DNA of 64,000 bases, taken from Pseudomonadota bacterium. Lineage in GTDB: Bacteria; Pseudomonadota; Alphaproteobacteria; Rhodobacterales; Rhodobacteraceae. Below are positions 42,911 to 52,072 of this stretch, one piece after another. The notes under the pieces were generated by a model, which was not told the DNA's origin, ran no database searches, and was given only the letters and a program-made list of their open reading frames with translations. Positions within the stretch are counted from its first letter, which is position 1. Each line of letters begins with the position of its first letter. The stretch spans positions 772,226-836,225 of the forward strand of contig JBCAYL010000001.1 in assembly GCA_038533575.1 (NCBI GenBank). The letters are read 5' to 3'. Both the position numbers and the translations under genes were made by a program.

Positions 42911-44008
42911 ATGGCGCCACAGCGCTCGGGCGATGCGAGCGCGCTCCCGGAAACGGTCGAACCGTCGGCATCGCCCCCAACGCCCCAGGGCCCGCTCTAC
43001 GCGGCGCTCGATTTGGGGACGAATTCGTGTCGCATGCTCATTGCCCGGCCTTCGGGTAATGGTTTCGAGGTTCTGGACAGCTTCTCGAAGCCCGTGCAGC
43101 TCGGGCTTGGGTTGGAGACCTCTGGAAAGCTGTCTCGGGCCTCGATGTCGAAGACCGTGCAGGCGATGCGCATCTGCAAGCACAAGCTCAAGCAGCACAA
43201 CGTATCGCGCATGCGGCTCGTCGCGACCGAGGCCTGCCGCCGGGCGCGCAATGCGCGGGATTTCGTCCGGTATGTGCGGCGTGAGACCGGGCTCGCGCTC
43301 GAGATCATCGCACCCAAGGACGAGGCACGCTACGCGGTTATCTCCTGCGCGCCGCTGGTCTCGAGGCAGGCCGAGCAGCTGCTCGTCGTCGATATCGGCG
43401 GCGGCTCGACAGAGCTCGTCTGGATCGATCTCTCAGACGTCCCGCCCCAGCGACGCAAGAAGGCGATCATGGGCCTCCACACCGGCTTCGAGGGCCCCCA
43501 TGAAGGCGCCAAGGTCGTTGACTGGATCTCGGTGCCGCTCGGCGTGGCCACGTTGCGCGACCAGTTCGATGATGTGAGCGATGATGCGGCGCGCTTCGCG
43601 CTCATGAGCTGGTTCTTCGAGGAGAACCTCGCGGAGTTCACACCCTACAACGCCGAGAATGCGCGGGAAGGCTTCCAGGTCGTGGGCACGAGCGGGACGG
43701 TGACGACGGTGGCCGCAAGCCATCTCGGCCTCAAGAGATACGACCGCACCAAGGTGGATGGCCTCACCATGACCTCTGACGAGATCGACGCGGTGATCCG
43801 CGATTACCTGTCCCTCGGCCCCGAAGGCCGGCGGACGGATCCCCGGATCGGGCGGGACCGTCATGCACTCATCATGTCCGGCGCGGCGATCTTGCAGGCG
43901 GTGCTCCGTGTCTGGCCGACGGACCGGCTGTCGGTGGCGGATCGGGGATTACGCGAGGGCCTGCTTTACGCGCAGATGAGCGAGGATGGCGTTCTGCGCT
44001 TCAGCTGA
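42911..44008 (+). CDS. Ppx/GppA family exopolyphosphatase/guanosine pentaphosphatase
   Basis: 365-aa ASKHA-fold phosphatase. The phosphate-1 segment LYAALDLGTNSCRMLIARP (about 29-47), EARYAVISCAPLV, LVVDIGGGSTELVWIDL and GTSGTVTTVAASHLGLKRYDRTKVDGL are characteristic of the Ppx/GppA superfamily. It hydrolyses polyphosphate or pppGpp; the two activities cannot be separated from sequence. The first 25 residues are low-complexity (SASPPTPQGP) and may be a disordered extension. It lies upstream of rlmE with a hairpin between, and divergent from the one-carbon operon. Confidence 0.88.
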   Translation: MAPQRSGDASALPETVEPSASPPTPQGPLYAALDLGTNSCRMLIARPSGNGFEVLDSFSKPVQLGLGLETSGKLSRASMSKTVQAMRICKHKLKQHNVSRMRLVATEACRRARNARDFVRYVRRETGLALEIIAPKDEARYAVISCAPLVSRQAEQLLVVDIGGGSTELVWIDLSDVPPQRRKKAIMGLHTGFEGPHEGAKVVDWISVPLGVATLRDQFDDVSDDAARFALMSWFFEENLAEFTPYNAENAREGFQVVGTSGTVTTVAASHLGLKRYDRTKVDGLTMTSDEIDAVIRDYLSLGPEGRRTDPRIGRDRHALIMSGAAILQAVLRVWPTDRLSVADRGLREGLLYAQMSEDGVLRFS

Positions 44009-44013
44009 GGCAA

Positions 44014-44037
44014 CGCCGGTGCCCGAAGACACCGGCG
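44014..44037 (+). terminator. Hairpin downstream of ppx
   Basis: Perfect 8-bp arms CGCCGGTG (44014-44021) and CACCGGCG (44030-44037) with an 8-nt loop, 5 bp after the ppx stop. No long T-run follows, but a weak CCTTAC tail is present. Confidence 0.55.
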
Positions 44038-44158
44038 CCTTACCCCGGCTCTCCCGCCGGAGCGGGACCCGTTCACCATTTACACCGGACGCGGTATGCA
44101 GCGGGCGGGCTTAAGGCCGGGATAATGGCCGCCAAGAGATGCGAGGCAATTGAGGCAA

Positions 44159-44860
44159 ATGGCAAAGAATGACAGCGGCCGGGGAAAGCGCGACCTGAAG
44201 ATCAAGGTCAAGACCGCGCGGGGCCGACGGCTCTCTTCCACGCGCTGGCTCGAACGGCAGCTCAACGACCCCTACGTCAAGCGGGCGCGGGCAGAGGGAT
44301 ATCGTGGGCGTGCCGCCTTCAAGATCCTCGAACTTGACGACAAGCACCGATTTCTCGTGCCGGGTGCGCGTGTGGTCGATCTGGGTTGTGCGCCCGGCGG
44401 GTGGAGCCAGGTGGCCGTCGCGCGCGTGAACGCCTTGGGAGACATGGCCGGAAAACCGCGTGGGACGGTGCTCGGCGTGGATTTGCAGGAGGTGGAGCCC
44501 ATCGCGGGGGCCGAGCTTCACGTGCTGGATTTCCTCGATGAAGGGGCTGACGACAAGGTCAAGGACTGGCTGGGCGGCGAGGCGGACGTGGTCATGTCCG
44601 ACATGGCCGCGGCGTCCTCGGGCCACAAGCAGACGGACCATCTCCGCATCATGGCGCTTTGCGAGGCCGCAGCGGAGCTCGCCTTCGACGTCTTGGCGCC
44701 GCAGGGGACATTCGTCGCCAAGGTCCTTGCCGGCGGCGCAGAGGGCGGGCTCCAGGCCCTTCTCAAGCAAAGGTTTACCAAGGTCGCGAATGTGAAGCCA
44801 CCGGCCTCGCGCTCCGATTCCAGCGAGAAATTTGTCGTCGCGACGGGCTTCCGCGGCTGA
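44159..44860 (+). CDS. rlmE: 23S rRNA 2'-O-methyltransferase RlmE (FtsJ)
   Basis: 233 aa from the ATG at 44159 ([21 protein letters not shown]); a TTG three codons earlier is a weaker start. Methylates U2552 of 23S rRNA in the peptidyl-transferase A-loop. The K-D-K-E-type catalytic residues are placed in [29 protein letters not shown] and [10 protein letters not shown], with SAM site [16 protein letters not shown]. The N-terminal basic leader is typical of alphaproteobacterial RlmE. It follows ppx, a common association in this group. Confidence 0.93.
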   Translation: MAKNDSGRGKRDLKIKVKTARGRRLSSTRWLERQLNDPYVKRARAEGYRGRAAFKILELDDKHRFLVPGARVVDLGCAPGGWSQVAVARVNALGDMAGKPRGTVLGVDLQEVEPIAGAELHVLDFLDEGADDKVKDWLGGEADVVMSDMAAASSGHKQTDHLRIMALCEAAAELAFDVLAPQGTFVAKVLAGGAEGGLQALLKQRFTKVANVKPPASRSDSSEKFVVATGFRG

Positions 44861-44889
44861 AATCGCGCCTGATTTGCAAACCCGCCGCT

Positions 44890-44907
44890 GTCATGGGAAA
44901 CCATGAC
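44890..44907. promoter_or_regulatory. Hairpin/palindrome upstream of glpD
   Basis: GTCATGG-GAAA-CCATGAC, perfect 7-bp arms closing a GAAA tetraloop, 49 bp upstream of the glpD ATG. It may be an operator for a glycerol regulator or a transcript stem-loop. No DeoR-type GlpR gene is present in the window. Confidence 0.45.
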
Positions 44908-44956
44908 CAAGCGCAAATAGTTTACTGAACGGACACACCTGCAGGGGGGATGACCC

Positions 44957-46525
44957 ATGGCAGACTACGAGCTTTTTATCATCGGTGGCGGCGTGAATGG
45001 CTGCGGCATCGCGCGAGACGCGGCCGGGCGCGGCATGAACGTTGCGCTGGCTGAAATGAACGACCTCGGCTGGGCGACCTCGTCGTCCTCCACGAAACTC
45101 TTTCACGGCGGGCTGCGATATCTCGAGTATTTCGAGTTCCGGCTGGTGCGCGAGAGCCTCATCGAACGCGAGCGTCTCTTGAGCGCCATGCCCCACATCT
45201 CGTGGCCCATGCGCTTCGTGCTGCCTTACCACAAGGACATGCGCTTTGAATCGACCACGCCGACCTCGAAGCTGCTCTCCACGGTCATGCCGTGGATGAA
45301 GGGACGGCGCCCGGCCTGGCTGATCCGGCTCGGGCTTTTTCTCTACGACAATCTCGGCGGTCGGAAAATCCTGCCCGCCACGTCCACGGTCAAGCTTCAC
45401 GGGTCGCCCGAGGGCGCGCCCCTGCAGGAGCGATTTGAGAAAGCCTACGAGTATTCCGATTGCTGGGTGGAAGACAGCCGGCTCGTTATTCTCAACGCCC
45501 GGGATGCCGAGGCCCGCGGGGCAACGATCATGCCGCGTACGAAGGTCATCAGTGCCGAACGCGGCGCGGACCACTGGACCGTCACGCTCGAAGACAAGGA
45601 CGGCACACGCCAGATCACGGCCGGCACGCTCGTGAATGCGGCCGGCCCTTGGGTCCAGGACGTGATCCGCGCGAAGGTGCGACAGAACACGCTCGAGGGC
45701 GTCCGTCTCGTGCGCGGCTCGCACATCGTCACAAAGCGGCTCTACGATCACGACAAGTGCTATTTCTTCCAGGGGGAAGACGGGCGCATCATCTTCGCGA
45801 TCCCCTACGAGACGGATTACACGCTCATCGGCACCACCGATTCCGATCATTCCGATCCCGCTCTCAAGCCCGAGATATCGGAGCAGGAGCGAGATTACCT
45901 GCTCGCCTTCGCGACGAAGTACTTCAAGAAGCCCGTGACTGCCGAGGATGTCGTCTGGTCCTATTCCGGGGTGCGCCCGCTTTACGACGATGGTGCATCG
46001 TCCGCGTCTGCGGCGACACGGGACTACGTTCTGCGCCTCAACACCGAGGGCGGGGCGCCCATTCTCAATATCTTCGGCGGCAAGATCACGACCTACCGCA
46101 AGCTTGCCGAGCATGCGATCGAGAAGCTGGAGGAGGCGATCAAGATCCCCGGCCCGGCGTGGACAGCGGGGGTTCCCATGCCCGGCGGAGATTTCAAAGT
46201 GTCCGAGGTCGAGGCCAAGATTGCGGCGCTGCAGTCCGACTATCCTTTCCTCAGCGACCGTTGGGCCAAGAGGCTCATCCGCGCCTACGGGACGGATGCC
46301 TGGGAGGTTCTTGGCGACGCCAAACAGGAAGAGGACCTCGGCCAGGCCTTCGGCGCGACGCTCACGGCCCGCGAGATGGAATGGCTCATCGCCAACGAAT
46401 ACGTCACCACCGCCGAGGACGCCATCTGGCGCCGTTCGAAGCTCGGGCTTCGGCTGAGTGAAGAAGAGATCAAGACGCTTGACGAGTGGGTGACGCGCGC
46501 GCTCAAGCAAGCGGAGGCCGCATGA
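44957..46525 (+). CDS. glpD: Aerobic glycerol-3-phosphate dehydrogenase
   Basis: 522-aa membrane-associated flavoprotein that oxidises sn-glycerol-3-phosphate to dihydroxyacetone phosphate and reduces quinone. FAD-binding N-terminus [21 protein letters not shown], then [33 protein letters not shown], and C-terminal [13 protein letters not shown]-type motif ([10 protein letters not shown]). Length matches the family. Its stop overlaps the glpK start (ATGA at 46522-46525), so oxidation and phosphorylation of glycerol are coupled in translation. Preceded by AGGGGGGA. Confidence 0.96.
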   Translation: MADYELFIIGGGVNGCGIARDAAGRGMNVALAEMNDLGWATSSSSTKLFHGGLRYLEYFEFRLVRESLIERERLLSAMPHISWPMRFVLPYHKDMRFESTTPTSKLLSTVMPWMKGRRPAWLIRLGLFLYDNLGGRKILPATSTVKLHGSPEGAPLQERFEKAYEYSDCWVEDSRLVILNARDAEARGATIMPRTKVISAERGADHWTVTLEDKDGTRQITAGTLVNAAGPWVQDVIRAKVRQNTLEGVRLVRGSHIVTKRLYDHDKCYFFQGEDGRIIFAIPYETDYTLIGTTDSDHSDPALKPEISEQERDYLLAFATKYFKKPVTAEDVVWSYSGVRPLYDDGASSASAATRDYVLRLNTEGGAPILNIFGGKITTYRKLAEHAIEKLEEAIKIPGPAWTAGVPMPGGDFKVSEVEAKIAALQSDYPFLSDRWAKRLIRAYGTDAWEVLGDAKQEEDLGQAFGATLTAREMEWLIANEYVTTAEDAIWRRSKLGLRLSEEEIKTLDEWVTRALKQAEAA

Positions 46526-48021
46526 GCTACATTCTCGCCATCGACCAAGGCACCACGTCGAGCCGGGCGATCATCTTCGACAAGGACATGGCGCCGATCG
46601 CCACGGCGCAGGAGGAATTCCCCCAGCATTATCCGCAGTCGGGCTGGGTCGAGCATGACCCGGCGGACATCTGGGGCACCGTGGTCGCCACCACGCGTGC
46701 CGTTCTCGAGCGGGCGGATCTGAAAGCGGCCGACATGGCCGCCATCGGGATCACCAATCAGCGCGAAACCGTGGTCGTCTGGGATCGGGAGACGGGCAAG
46801 CCCGTGCACAACGCCATCGTGTGGCAGGATCGACGGACAGAGCCGTTTTGCCGCGAATTGCGCGAAGAGGGGTTTGAGGCGACGATCACCGCAAAGACGG
46901 GCCTGCTCGCTGACCCCTATTTCAGCGGCACGAAGGTGCGCCACATTCTCGAGACAGTCGACGGCGCGAAAGAGGCTGCGGCAGAGGGCAAGCTTGCCTT
47001 CGGGACGATCGACAGCTTCCTGATCTGGAAGCTCACCGACGGCGCCCGGCATGTGACGGACGCCACCAACGCGGCCCGCACCATGCTTTACGACATACGC
47101 AAGGGGCGCTGGTCCACGACCATCTGCGAGCGCTTCGGCATCCCCATGTCGATGCTTCCCGAGGTCCTCGATTGCGACGCGGATTTCGGCACGGCGCGGC
47201 CGGATCTCTTTGGCTCCGAGATCCCCATCTACGGTGTGGCCGGTGACCAGCAGGCCGCGACGCTGGGGCAGGCGTGTTTCGAGCCTGGCATGCTCAAATC
47301 CACCTACGGCACCGGGTGCTTTGCACTCCTCAACACCGGTGAAACGCTTGTTGAGAGCAAGAACCGTCTCCTCGGGACAATCGCTTACAGGCTTGGCGGC
47401 AAGACGACCTACGCCCTCGAGGGCTCGATTTTCATCGCCGGTGCGGTGGTCCAATGGCTGCGCGATGGCCTACAAATCATCCGCGAGGCCAAGGAGACGC
47501 AGCCGCTCGCCGAAAAGGCGGATCCGGGGCAAGACGTCTACCTTGTGCCCGCCTTCACAGGCCTTGGCGCGCCCTATTGGGATGCCGATTGCCGGGGCGC
47601 GATCTACGGTCTCACGCGGGGGAGTGGCCCGGCCGAGTTCGCGAAGGCTGCGCTCGAGAGCGTGGGATACCAGACAAGGGACCTCTGGGAAGCGATGCGC
47701 GCGGATATGGGCGCGCACGACGCCATGAACGGGGATGCGGTCCTCCGCGTCGACGGTGGCATGAGCGCATCCGATTGGACGATGCAGTTTCTCTCCGACA
47801 TCCTGGGCGCCGAGGTGGACAGGCCAAAGGTCCTCGAAACGACGGCCCTCGGCGCTGCTTGGCTCGCGGGGCAGCGGGCGGGTCTTTACCCCGGGCAAGA
47901 GGATTTTGCCGCGGCATGGGCCTTGGATCGTCGATTTGCGCCCGCGATGGACGAGGCCGATCGCTCAGCGCGCTACGAGGGCTGGAAGGACGCGATTTCC
48001 CGCACGTTGAGCCGCAGCTAG
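46522..48021 (+). CDS. glpK: Glycerol kinase
   Basis: 499 aa, close to the 502 of E. coli GlpK. The start at 46522 ([22 protein letters not shown]) is used because an upstream in-frame ATG at 46486 lies inside glpD and adds a non-conserved extension. FGGY-kinase features are [74 protein letters not shown] and [12 protein letters not shown]. It phosphorylates glycerol. No GlpF uptake protein is adjacent. The stop is interlocked with the convergent PAS gene through CTAG. Confidence 0.96.
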   Translation: MSYILAIDQGTTSSRAIIFDKDMAPIATAQEEFPQHYPQSGWVEHDPADIWGTVVATTRAVLERADLKAADMAAIGITNQRETVVVWDRETGKPVHNAIVWQDRRTEPFCRELREEGFEATITAKTGLLADPYFSGTKVRHILETVDGAKEAAAEGKLAFGTIDSFLIWKLTDGARHVTDATNAARTMLYDIRKGRWSTTICERFGIPMSMLPEVLDCDADFGTARPDLFGSEIPIYGVAGDQQAATLGQACFEPGMLKSTYGTGCFALLNTGETLVESKNRLLGTIAYRLGGKTTYALEGSIFIAGAVVQWLRDGLQIIREAKETQPLAEKADPGQDVYLVPAFTGLGAPYWDADCRGAIYGLTRGSGPAEFAKAALESVGYQTRDLWEAMRADMGAHDAMNGDAVLRVDGGMSASDWTMQFLSDILGAEVDRPKVLETTALGAAWLAGQRAGLYPGQEDFAAAWALDRRFAPAMDEADRSARYEGWKDAISRTLSRS

Positions 48022-48656
48022 GCGATTTCCGCGAGGCATCGGTGCAGAGACTGGACGGTGCCGGGCATCTTGTCCGGCCTTTCCCACGTGTCGTTTCGTG
48101 AGAGCTTCGCGGAAAGATCATCGGCAGACTGCTGGGTCATGCGCGCCACTGTCCGGAGCGCCGAAAGCTGTACCGACCCGGGCGCCGGCGCGTCGCTGAG
48201 TGATGAAAGGGCTGTGCCGAGTTTCGCGAGATTCATCCGCAGGATCGAGAGGTCGTGCAGCAGGTCGCTGGCCGCGAGATCGCTTGGCTTCGATAGGAGC
48301 GGATTTGCGACGCCCAAAATGACGTCACGGCCGGTCTCCGGGTCCCGATTGAAGCTGAGCCGGGTGGTGAAGGCGATGCGACGGTCGCCAAAAACCAGCT
48401 CCTCTTCGTACTCCATGTCCTCTTTGGCATCGACGCAGGCTGCATATCGCTCATCCACCGTGCGCGCCGCCGCGGGATCACCGAGCAGTTGGGCGACCGT
48501 TTTGTGCCGGGACGCGGTCTCCTCGAGGCCGGTGACACGGCAATGAGCACGATTGAGCCTCAAGATGCGAAACACGTCATCGCGGCAGACATCGACGAGA
48601 AAGACGGGCAGGGGGAGGACATCGATCAGAGGATCGAGCTCGGAGAAACGGACCAA
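48018..48656 (-). CDS. PAS-domain protein with a histidine-kinase-like H-D-L helix, unknown function
   Basis: 212-aa soluble protein. Residues 9-120 resemble a PAS domain ([36 protein letters not shown], then [30 protein letters not shown]). The following helix contains His134 in [19 protein letters not shown], which resembles the H-D-L motif of DHp helices in histidine kinases and of ChpT ([12 protein letters not shown]). No HATPase or receiver domain follows, and a second helical segment ends the protein. A perfect CtrA-type box lies 51 bp upstream. It could be a histidine phosphotransfer-like or sensory adaptor protein; this is inference. Confidence 0.6.
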   Translation of the reverse strand: MVRFSELDPLIDVLPLPVFLVDVCRDDVFRILRLNRAHCRVTGLEETASRHKTVAQLLGDPAAARTVDERYAACVDAKEDMEYEEELVFGDRRIAFTTRLSFNRDPETGRDVILGVANPLLSKPSDLAASDLLHDLSILRMNLAKLGTALSSLSDAPAPGSVQLSALRTVARMTQQSADDLSAKLSRNDTWERPDKMPGTVQSLHRCLAEIA

Positions 48657-48706
48657 GGCGCCACCTTACATAAAATACGTTCTGTATTCGTTCTGATTGA
48701 AGGTGA

Positions 48707-48721
48707 TTAACGGGGCATTAA
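48707..48721. promoter_or_regulatory. Perfect CtrA-type box upstream of the PAS gene
   Basis: TTAA-CGGGGCA-TTAA exactly matches the TTAA-N7-TTAA motif of CtrA. It sits 51 bp upstream of the PAS gene start (48656) in an AT-rich stretch. At about 65% GC a perfect match is expected roughly 0.06 times by chance in a 64-kb window (my estimate). Confidence 0.7.
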
Positions 48722-48941
48722 AGGCACGCGGGCCATCGCGCCCGGCATCTCAAGAAAAGTCCATAAGCAATTGTTTGGAAATATCTTTGAGACCCTAAGC
48801 TGATTGATGAAAATTGTAGGAAAAGCCATCAGACCGCCTCGAAGGCACCGCACACAAATACCATCCATGGAGCAGGACGCGCACGGCCTGCCGCATGCCA
48901 CGACGGCGAAGCATCATCGTATGGAACACAAGCGGGAAAAG
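48722..48941. other. AT-rich non-coding stretch next to tRNA-Ser
   Basis: Together with 48657-48706 this 285-bp gap between the PAS gene and tRNA-Ser has no supported gene. It is noticeably richer in A and T than its surroundings (for example around 48765-48830). Apart from the CtrA-type box, I see no clear structure, and no integrase or attachment-site duplication is visible. Confidence 0.4.
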
Positions 48942-49031
48942 TGGCGGAGAGACAGGGATTCGAACCCTGGGACCCCGTGAAGGATCAACGGTTTTCGAGA
49001 CCGCCCCGTTCGACCACTCCGGCACCTCTCC
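48942..49031 (-). tRNA. tRNA-Ser (anticodon CGA)
   Basis: The minus strand folds as a 90-nt class II tRNA with encoded CCA. Acceptor arms are GGAGAGG (49031-49025) and TCTCTCC, discriminator G, and CCA at 48944-48942. The T-arm contains GGTTCGAATCC. The anticodon loop CTCGAAA has anticodon CGA at 48997-48995, and a variable arm follows. It decodes UCG serine codons, which are used in this high-GC genome. Confidence 0.97.
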
Positions 49032-49156
49032 GCGGTCTGGGTGGCGGCGGGATACACACGACATCGTCAGGGAGCAAGCGCCATTCAGCGCGGCTTTGCC
49101 ATTTGATAAACCGCGCCCCTGAGATACCGTTTTGCAAAGCCGAAAAGGAGAGCAGC

Positions 49157-49981
49157 ATGAGTTTCATCCGAACTGTCTTTGCGGGGATCGCCGTGGCGGC
49201 ATCGCTCGCCGCCCCGGCCCTGGCGGCAGACCGGGCCAAGATCGCGGCCTTCATGGAAGTGACGGGCTTTGACGTGGCCCTCGATAGCCTCCGGCTCAGC
49301 GCGGGGCAGGCGCCGTCCATGCTTGGATTGAGCGAGGAGAATTTCGGCGCCGACTGGACCCGCCTCGCTGACGAGGTCTTCGCGAGCGAGGGCCTCCGTT
49401 CGGATGCGCTCGACATCCTCGAGCAGACCATGGACGACGACATGCTCAATCACGCGGCTGATTTCTATGCCTCCGATCTCGGGCAGCGCCTCGTGGAGGC
49501 CGAGAACGCGGCGCACATGGATGACAGCGCGGAAAGCGCCATGGCGGGAGAGGAAATCGCGGCGGAGCTCCTCGAGGCCGATAGCCCCAAGATCCAGTAT
49601 TTCCGCGACATGTCCTCGGCCATCGGCTCCATCGAGAACTCCATCCGGTCGATCACGGAGGTGCAGGTCCGTTTCCTGATGGCGGCGCAGGGGGCTGGCC
49701 TCGTCGACACCGAATGGAGCGAGGAGGAGCTGCGTGCCGTTCTCTTGTCGCGCGCGGCCGAGATGGAGCAGGCGATGATCATCGGGTCGGTGACGAACGC
49801 GGCCTTCACCTACCGGGATTTCACGGATGAGGAGATGCTGGCCTATCTCGAGGCCCTGCGCGAACCGCTGATGCAGCGTGTCTACGAGCTCATGAATGCC
49901 GTGCAATTCCAGCTGCAGGCGGATCGTTTCGAGACCCTGGCGGCCCGCATGGTCGACCTTTATCCGCAGCAGGACATCTGA
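49157..49981 (+). CDS. Secreted DUF2059-like protein 1
   Basis: 274 aa from the ATG at 49157, with AAAAGGAG just upstream. It has a signal peptide (MSFIRTVFAGIAVAASLAAPALAADR). The mature protein is all-helical and acidic (LADEVFASEGLRSDALDILEQTMDDDMLNHAADFYASDLGQRLVEAEN), and DUF2059-like segments are seen (DFYASDLGQRLVEAEN; YLEALREPLMQRVYELMNAV). No catalytic residues are recognised. It overlaps the next gene by one base (TGATG). The neighbour has the same layout, so this is a tandem pair of periplasmic proteins. Function unknown. Confidence 0.7.
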   Translation: MSFIRTVFAGIAVAASLAAPALAADRAKIAAFMEVTGFDVALDSLRLSAGQAPSMLGLSEENFGADWTRLADEVFASEGLRSDALDILEQTMDDDMLNHAADFYASDLGQRLVEAENAAHMDDSAESAMAGEEIAAELLEADSPKIQYFRDMSSAIGSIENSIRSITEVQVRFLMAAQGAGLVDTEWSEEELRAVLLSRAAEMEQAMIIGSVTNAAFTYRDFTDEEMLAYLEALREPLMQRVYELMNAVQFQLQADRFETLAARMVDLYPQQDI

Positions 49982-50787
49982 TGCGGGTTATTTGGGCCGC
50001 GGCCCTCTTCGCCCTGCCTGCGGTTGCCGCCGCCGACGAGGTGGACCGGCTCCTCGACGCGCTCCAGATCGGCGAGGTCGTGCAGATCCTCGTGGAGGAA
50101 GGATCTGCCACGGCCCTTGCGCTGGAAGACAGCATGTTCCCCGGGCGGGGCGGCGAGGCCTGGGCCTCGGAAGTGCGCCGCATCTATGAATGGGAGACCC
50201 GCGAAGCCGCACTCAACGGTGAAATGCGCCGCAGGCTCGAAGGCCGGGACCTCGCGCCCTTGCTCGCGTTTCTCGAGGGAGATGTGGGCCAACGGATCAT
50301 GGCGCTGGAAGTCTCCGCCCGGCGCGCGTTCATCGAGCCGGAGATGGAAGAGATCGCGTTGGAGCTCTTCGAGGATGCCGAGGACACCCAGCCCGTGCTG
50401 CACGCACAGGTTATGGAGTTCACCGAAGTGAACGATCTCGTGGGGCAGAACGTCGAAGGTGCCTTTGAGTCCAATGCGGCCTTCGCGCTCGGCGTGCACA
50501 CGGCGGGCGGTTTCGATGGGGTCAGTCTCAACGCGCTCATCGCGCAGCTCTGGGCCGGGGACGAGGCCGTTGAGGCGGACGTGTCCTCATGGCTCTACGC
50601 CTACCTGATGACGGCCTACCGTCCGCTCCCGGAGGAAGACCTCGCGGCCTATATCGCGCTGTCCAAGACGGCAGATGGCCAGATGCTCAACACCGTGATC
50701 ATGGCGAGCTTCAACGCGCTTTTCAGCGACATCTCCTACGATCTCGGATCGGCGGCGGGGCGCTTCATGGCACAGCAGGAATTGTAG
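49981..50787 (+). CDS. Secreted DUF2059-like protein 2
   Basis: 268 aa with a signal peptide (MRVIWAAALFALPAVAAADEV). Like its neighbour it is helical and acidic, with the paralogous segments LLAFLEGDVGQRIMALEVSARR and LPEEDLAAYIALSKTADGQML, which repeat the D-x-G-Q-R and E-E-D/M-L-A-Y patterns of protein 1. Translational coupling by TGATG suggests a two-subunit periplasmic complex. No catalytic motif is seen. Confidence 0.65.
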   Translation: MRVIWAAALFALPAVAAADEVDRLLDALQIGEVVQILVEEGSATALALEDSMFPGRGGEAWASEVRRIYEWETREAALNGEMRRRLEGRDLAPLLAFLEGDVGQRIMALEVSARRAFIEPEMEEIALELFEDAEDTQPVLHAQVMEFTEVNDLVGQNVEGAFESNAAFALGVHTAGGFDGVSLNALIAQLWAGDEAVEADVSSWLYAYLMTAYRPLPEEDLAAYIALSKTADGQMLNTVIMASFNALFSDISYDLGSAAGRFMAQQEL

Positions 50788-50797
50788 CCCTTATCGC

Positions 50798-50826
50798 TTG
50801 ACTTAGACGGCGACCGGCGCGATACG
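50798..50826 (+). promoter_or_regulatory. Probable rplU-rpmA promoter
   Basis: TTGACT (50798-50803), 17-nt spacer, GATACG (50821-50826), about 150 bp upstream of rplU, in the only gap in front of the ribosomal genes. The -35 is close to consensus and the -10 matches at 3 of 6 positions. The 150-nt leader is long enough for translational regulation. Confidence 0.5.
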
Positions 50827-50976
50827 GCACCCTCCGCGTGGAGAGAGCCGCGTGGTGCTGTATTTTTGACGCCCTATGAGGCGCGCAGTCCGAGGCGGCG
50901 AAAGCCACGAACACCGAAGCCCGCATCTTGCGAGCGCATGGTGGCCGAAGCGACGCGGAAGAATGAGGAAAGACGC

Positions 50977-51660
50977 ATGTTTGCGGTTCTGAAAACCGGT
51001 GGCAAGCAGTACCGGGTCACGGCGGGTGATGTGCTCCGCGTAGAAAAGCTTGCAGCGGACGCGGGCGAGACCGTGCAATTCAACGATATCCTGATGGTGG
51101 GTTCCAAGGTGGGCACGCCTCTTGTCGAGGACGCGGGCGTTCAGGCGACGGTCATCGACCAGATCAAGGGTGACAAGGTCATCAACTTCGTGCGCCGCCG
51201 CCGGAAGCACTCCTCGAAGCGCACGGTCGGCCACCGCCAGCAGCTCACGCTGGTGCGCGTGACCGAGATCCTCGAGAAAGGCGCGGCGAAGTCCGGCGTC
51301 AAGGCCGCGATTGGCGGGTCCGGGTTCACGGCCACTGCCGCTGCGCCTGCGAAGGCTGAAAAGCCCAAGGCCGAGAAGAAGGCCGCCACGAAGAAGGCGG
51401 ACACGAAAGCCGCCGCGCCGAAGTCCGAGACGAAAGAGGCACCCAAGGCCGCCTCTGGCGCCGACGACCTCAAGGAGCTGAGCGGCGTGGGCCCCGCGCT
51501 CGAGAAGAAGCTGCTCGCCGCTGGCGTCACGTCCTTCGCTCAGATCGCGGCATGGACCGAAGAAGACGTCGCTGCTATGGACGAGCAGCTGAACTTCAAG
51601 GGCCGGATCGAGCGCGAAGGCTGGATCGAACAAGCCAAAGCCAAAGTGGCTGAAGGCTGA
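50977..51660 (+). CDS. rplU: Ribosomal protein bL21 with C-terminal helix-hairpin-helix extension
   Basis: 227 aa from ATG 50977 (GAGGAAAG upstream). Residues 1-100 are a standard bL21 (MFAVLKTGGKQYRVTAGDVLRVEKL, then VINFVRRRRKHSSKRTVGHRQQLTLVRV). Residues 105-163 are a Lys/Ala-rich linker, and residues 165-227 form a helix-hairpin-helix domain (LKELSGVGPALEKKLLAAGVTSFAQIAAWTEEDV). Standard bL21 is about 103 aa, so the protein is twice normal length. Such L21 fusions occur in several alphaproteobacteria, where they may be miscalled as a separate protein. Followed 20 bp later by rpmA. Confidence 0.95.
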   Translation: MFAVLKTGGKQYRVTAGDVLRVEKLAADAGETVQFNDILMVGSKVGTPLVEDAGVQATVIDQIKGDKVINFVRRRRKHSSKRTVGHRQQLTLVRVTEILEKGAAKSGVKAAIGGSGFTATAAAPAKAEKPKAEKKAATKKADTKAAAPKSETKEAPKAASGADDLKELSGVGPALEKKLLAAGVTSFAQIAAWTEEDVAAMDEQLNFKGRIEREGWIEQAKAKVAEG

Positions 51661-51680
51661 GAGAAAGAGGAGACTGAGCT

Positions 51681-51950
51681 ATGGCACATAAAAAAGCAGG
51701 TGGTTCGTCCCGGAACGGTCGCGACAGTGCGGGTCGCCGCCTCGGCGTGAAGCTTTACGGCGGTCAGACGGCGATCCCCGGAAACATCATCGTCCGCCAG
51801 CGCGGCACGAGGTTCTGGCCGGGCGAGGGCGTGGGCATGGGTAAGGATCACACGATCTTCGCCACCCATGAGGGCGCCGTGACCTTCCACAAGGGCCTCA
51901 AGGGCCGCACCTTCATTTCCGTGCTCCCAACGGCCGAGGCCGCGGAGTAA
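51681..51950 (+). CDS. rpmA: Ribosomal protein bL27
   Basis: 89-aa 50S protein at the peptidyl-transferase centre. The N-terminus [29 protein letters not shown] is the canonical bL27 start without a cleavable extension; the remainder ([31 protein letters not shown]) is fully conserved. It is 20 bp downstream of rplU and followed by a terminator. AGAGGAG lies just before the start. Confidence 0.98.
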   Translation: MAHKKAGGSSRNGRDSAGRRLGVKLYGGQTAIPGNIIVRQRGTRFWPGEGVGMGKDHTIFATHEGAVTFHKGLKGRTFISVLPTAEAAE

Positions 51951-51981
51951 GCCGAACCACAAGGTTTCAAAAGACAACCAG

Positions 51982-52007
51982 GGGGATCGGCAAACCAGCC
52001 GGTCCCC
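51982..52007 (+). terminator. Rho-independent-like terminator of rplU-rpmA
   Basis: Arms GGGGATCGGC (51982-51991) and GCCGGTCCCC (51998-52007), with one G-T pair and a 6-nt loop, followed by TTTCTCGTTTCTC. It lies 31 bp after the rpmA stop. This is the best classical terminator in the window. Confidence 0.8.
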
Positions 52008-52072
52008 TTTCTCGTTTCTCGCGAGAGCTTTTTCGATGGAGGGCCGTCCCATGGCCCAGGTTCTGATATCCG

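Noticed and set aside
44111-44125. TTAA-GGCCGGG-ATAA upstream of rlmE as a CtrA-type box
   Set aside because: One mismatch in the second half-site and no link of rlmE to motility or cell-cycle control; the position is plausible but not convincing enough to report.
46486-46521. Upstream ATG of glpK
   Set aside because: It lies inside glpD and adds a non-conserved extension; the ATGA overlap start at 46522 matches GlpK proteins.
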